A DNA stretch of 6,290 bases from Clostridia bacterium. Its GTDB lineage: Bacteria > Bacillota_A > Clostridia > Oscillospirales > CAG-382. The translations under genes and the position numbers were made by a program. This document shows, piece after piece, positions 5,364 through 6,290 of the stretch (position 1 is its first letter; each line of letters starts with the position of its first letter). Location of the stretch: the NCBI GenBank assembly GCA_017614095.1, contig JAGACN010000009.1, positions 1 through 6,290 on the forward strand. Reading direction: 5' to 3'. Under the pieces are notes generated by a model that did not search any database, was not told where the DNA came from, and saw only the letters and a list, made by a program, of their open reading frames with translations.

Positions 5364-6263
5364 ATGGGATGGAAGACCAATTCCTGGAAAGCCTGGCTGT
5401 ATCTGCTTCCCGCCGTGCTCTTTCTCGGCTTCTTCATGATCTATCCGCTCGTGGACGTTCTGATCTATTCGTTCGAGGAAGGCTACAACTCAGCCTCCCA
5501 GTCCATGATCGGCGTCGGGCTTTACAATTATTCGTACGTGCTCCACGACCCCTATTTCCTGCAGGCGGTCAAAAACACCTTCCTGCTGGTGATCATCACG
5601 GTGCCGCTGTCCACGGGACTTGCGCTGCTCATTTCGGTCGGCCTCAGTTCCATCCAGAAGCTGCGGAACCTCTTTCAGACCATCTATTTCCTCCCCTACG
5701 TCACGAACACGCTGGCGGTCGGTCTGGTCTTCATGATCCTGTTCAAGAAGACCAACCACACGATCGGACTGGTCAACGTCCTGCTCGGCTGGTTCGGCGT
5801 CGCGCCGATCGATTTCATCACCGGCCCCTACTGGGCAAAGATGTTCGTGCTCTGCTTCTACACCATCTGGGTAGTGCTTCCCTACAAGATCCTCATCCTG
5901 ACCAGTTCCCTCGCCTCGGTCAACCCGGTCTACTACAACGCGGCGAAGATGGACGGCACCTCCCGCTTCCGCACCTTCATGCGGATCACGCTCCCGATGA
6001 TCTCGCCGATGATCTTTTATCTGGTCATCACCGGATTCATCGGCGCGTTCAAGGCCTACAGCGACGAGGTGGCCCTGTTCGGCACGAACCTGAACGCCGC
6101 CGGGATGAACACCATCGTGGGCTATGTGTATGACATGCTGTACGGGGACAGCGGCGGATATCCGAGCTATGCGGCGGCGGCCGCGCTGATCCTGTTCGCG
6201 ATCGTGTTCACGATCACCTATATCAATCTGACGTTCAGTAAGAACAAGGTCCAGTATATGTGA
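5364..6263 (+). CDS. ABC transporter permease, MalF/UgpA-like (MetI-type)
   Basis: This 299-residue integral membrane protein is a transmembrane subunit of the importer whose ATPase lies just upstream. Six hydrophobic segments are visible, near 9-31, 67-92, 104-128, 157-182, 213-230 and 268-290, the standard count for MalF/UgpA-type carbohydrate permeases. The EAA coupling loop that docks on the ATPase reads NAAKMDGTSRFRTF followed by MRITLPMISP (192-215), with the invariant Asp197-Gly198 and LP at 210-211. The first Glu of the classic EAA is Asn here, common in this family. NTFLLVIITVPLSTGLALL (71-89) and FLPYV (109-113) are typical family stretches. It starts 3 bases after the ATPase stop behind a strong ribosome binding site. 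It is the UgpA/MalF-like partner rather than UgpB/MalE, as no binding-protein features are present. The substrate is unproven; a sugar or glycoside is the likeliest. Confidence 0.95.
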   Translation: MGWKTNSWKAWLYLLPAVLFLGFFMIYPLVDVLIYSFEEGYNSASQSMIGVGLYNYSYVLHDPYFLQAVKNTFLLVIITVPLSTGLALLISVGLSSIQKLRNLFQTIYFLPYVTNTLAVGLVFMILFKKTNHTIGLVNVLLGWFGVAPIDFITGPYWAKMFVLCFYTIWVVLPYKILILTSSLASVNPVYYNAAKMDGTSRFRTFMRITLPMISPMIFYLVITGFIGAFKAYSDEVALFGTNLNAAGMNTIVGYVYDMLYGDSGGYPSYAAAAALILFAIVFTITYINLTFSKNKVQYM

Positions 6264-6282
6264 GCAAGGCAGGTGCGACGAG

Positions 6283-6290
6283 ATGATTGA
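6283..6290 (+). CDS. Possible start of a second permease gene, cut by the right edge
   Basis: After the permease stop at 6261-6263, AAGGCAGG (6266-6273) is followed 9 bases later by ATG ATT GA at 6283-6290. Position, direction and spacing fit the second (MalG/UgpE-like) permease that normally follows in such operons. Only two full codons are visible, so identity rests on context alone. Confidence 0.35.

Noticed and set aside
4379..6133. 584-codon plus-strand frame running across the ATPase and permease genes
   Set aside because: It covers two real genes in another frame, is Arg/Ala/Gly-rich without motifs, and does not respect the gene boundary.

Overview
The window looks like a GC-rich Gram-positive chromosome, most likely a gut-type Clostridia (Oscillospiraceae or a related group). 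This rests on strong AGGAGG-type ribosome binding sites, the families present (DUF3737, CPCC cysteine-rich protein, CPBP protease, FRG), a Bacillus/Clostridium-type LexA box and C/G-rich third codon positions. The taxonomic call is inference; no rRNA or marker gene is present.

The window holds two divergent gene groups around a roughly 240-base AT-rich intergenic region (about 3174-3415). Leftward, on the minus strand, a tightly packed run encodes in transcription order: a small CPCC-type cysteine-rich (probably zinc-binding) protein, a membrane-anchored or lipoprotein-like protein whose C-terminal domain resembles small toxin/nuclease domains of the BECR type, a CPBP-family intramembrane protease with extra membrane segments, and a DUF3737 right-handed beta-helix protein. 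A hairpin terminator closes the run at about 92-126. Beyond it the first 16 codons of another minus-strand gene run off the left edge. Gaps between the four genes are -1 to about 40 bases, so they are very probably one operon. A perfect GAAC-N4-GTTC palindrome (3196-3207) fits the Gram-positive LexA/SOS box and lies between this operon's putative -10 box and its first gene.

Rightward, on the plus strand, a near-consensus sigma-A promoter (TTGACG, 17 bases, TATAAT) drives an FRG-domain protein, most likely starting at a TTG codon after a good ribosome binding site. Only 34 bases later, with no terminator in between, come the ATPase and first permease of a carbohydrate-type (CUT1-like) ABC importer. 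A second permease probably begins in the last bases of the window.

The transporter genes are ordinary. The most interesting part is the divergent pair: a possibly SOS-controlled operon of a CPCC protein, a nuclease-like surface protein, a CPBP protease and DUF3737, back to back with an FRG protein. FRG and CPBP families recur in phage-defence and bacteriocin-immunity settings, but a defence role here is inference only. No tRNA, rRNA, CRISPR array, insertion sequence or prophage gene is visible.
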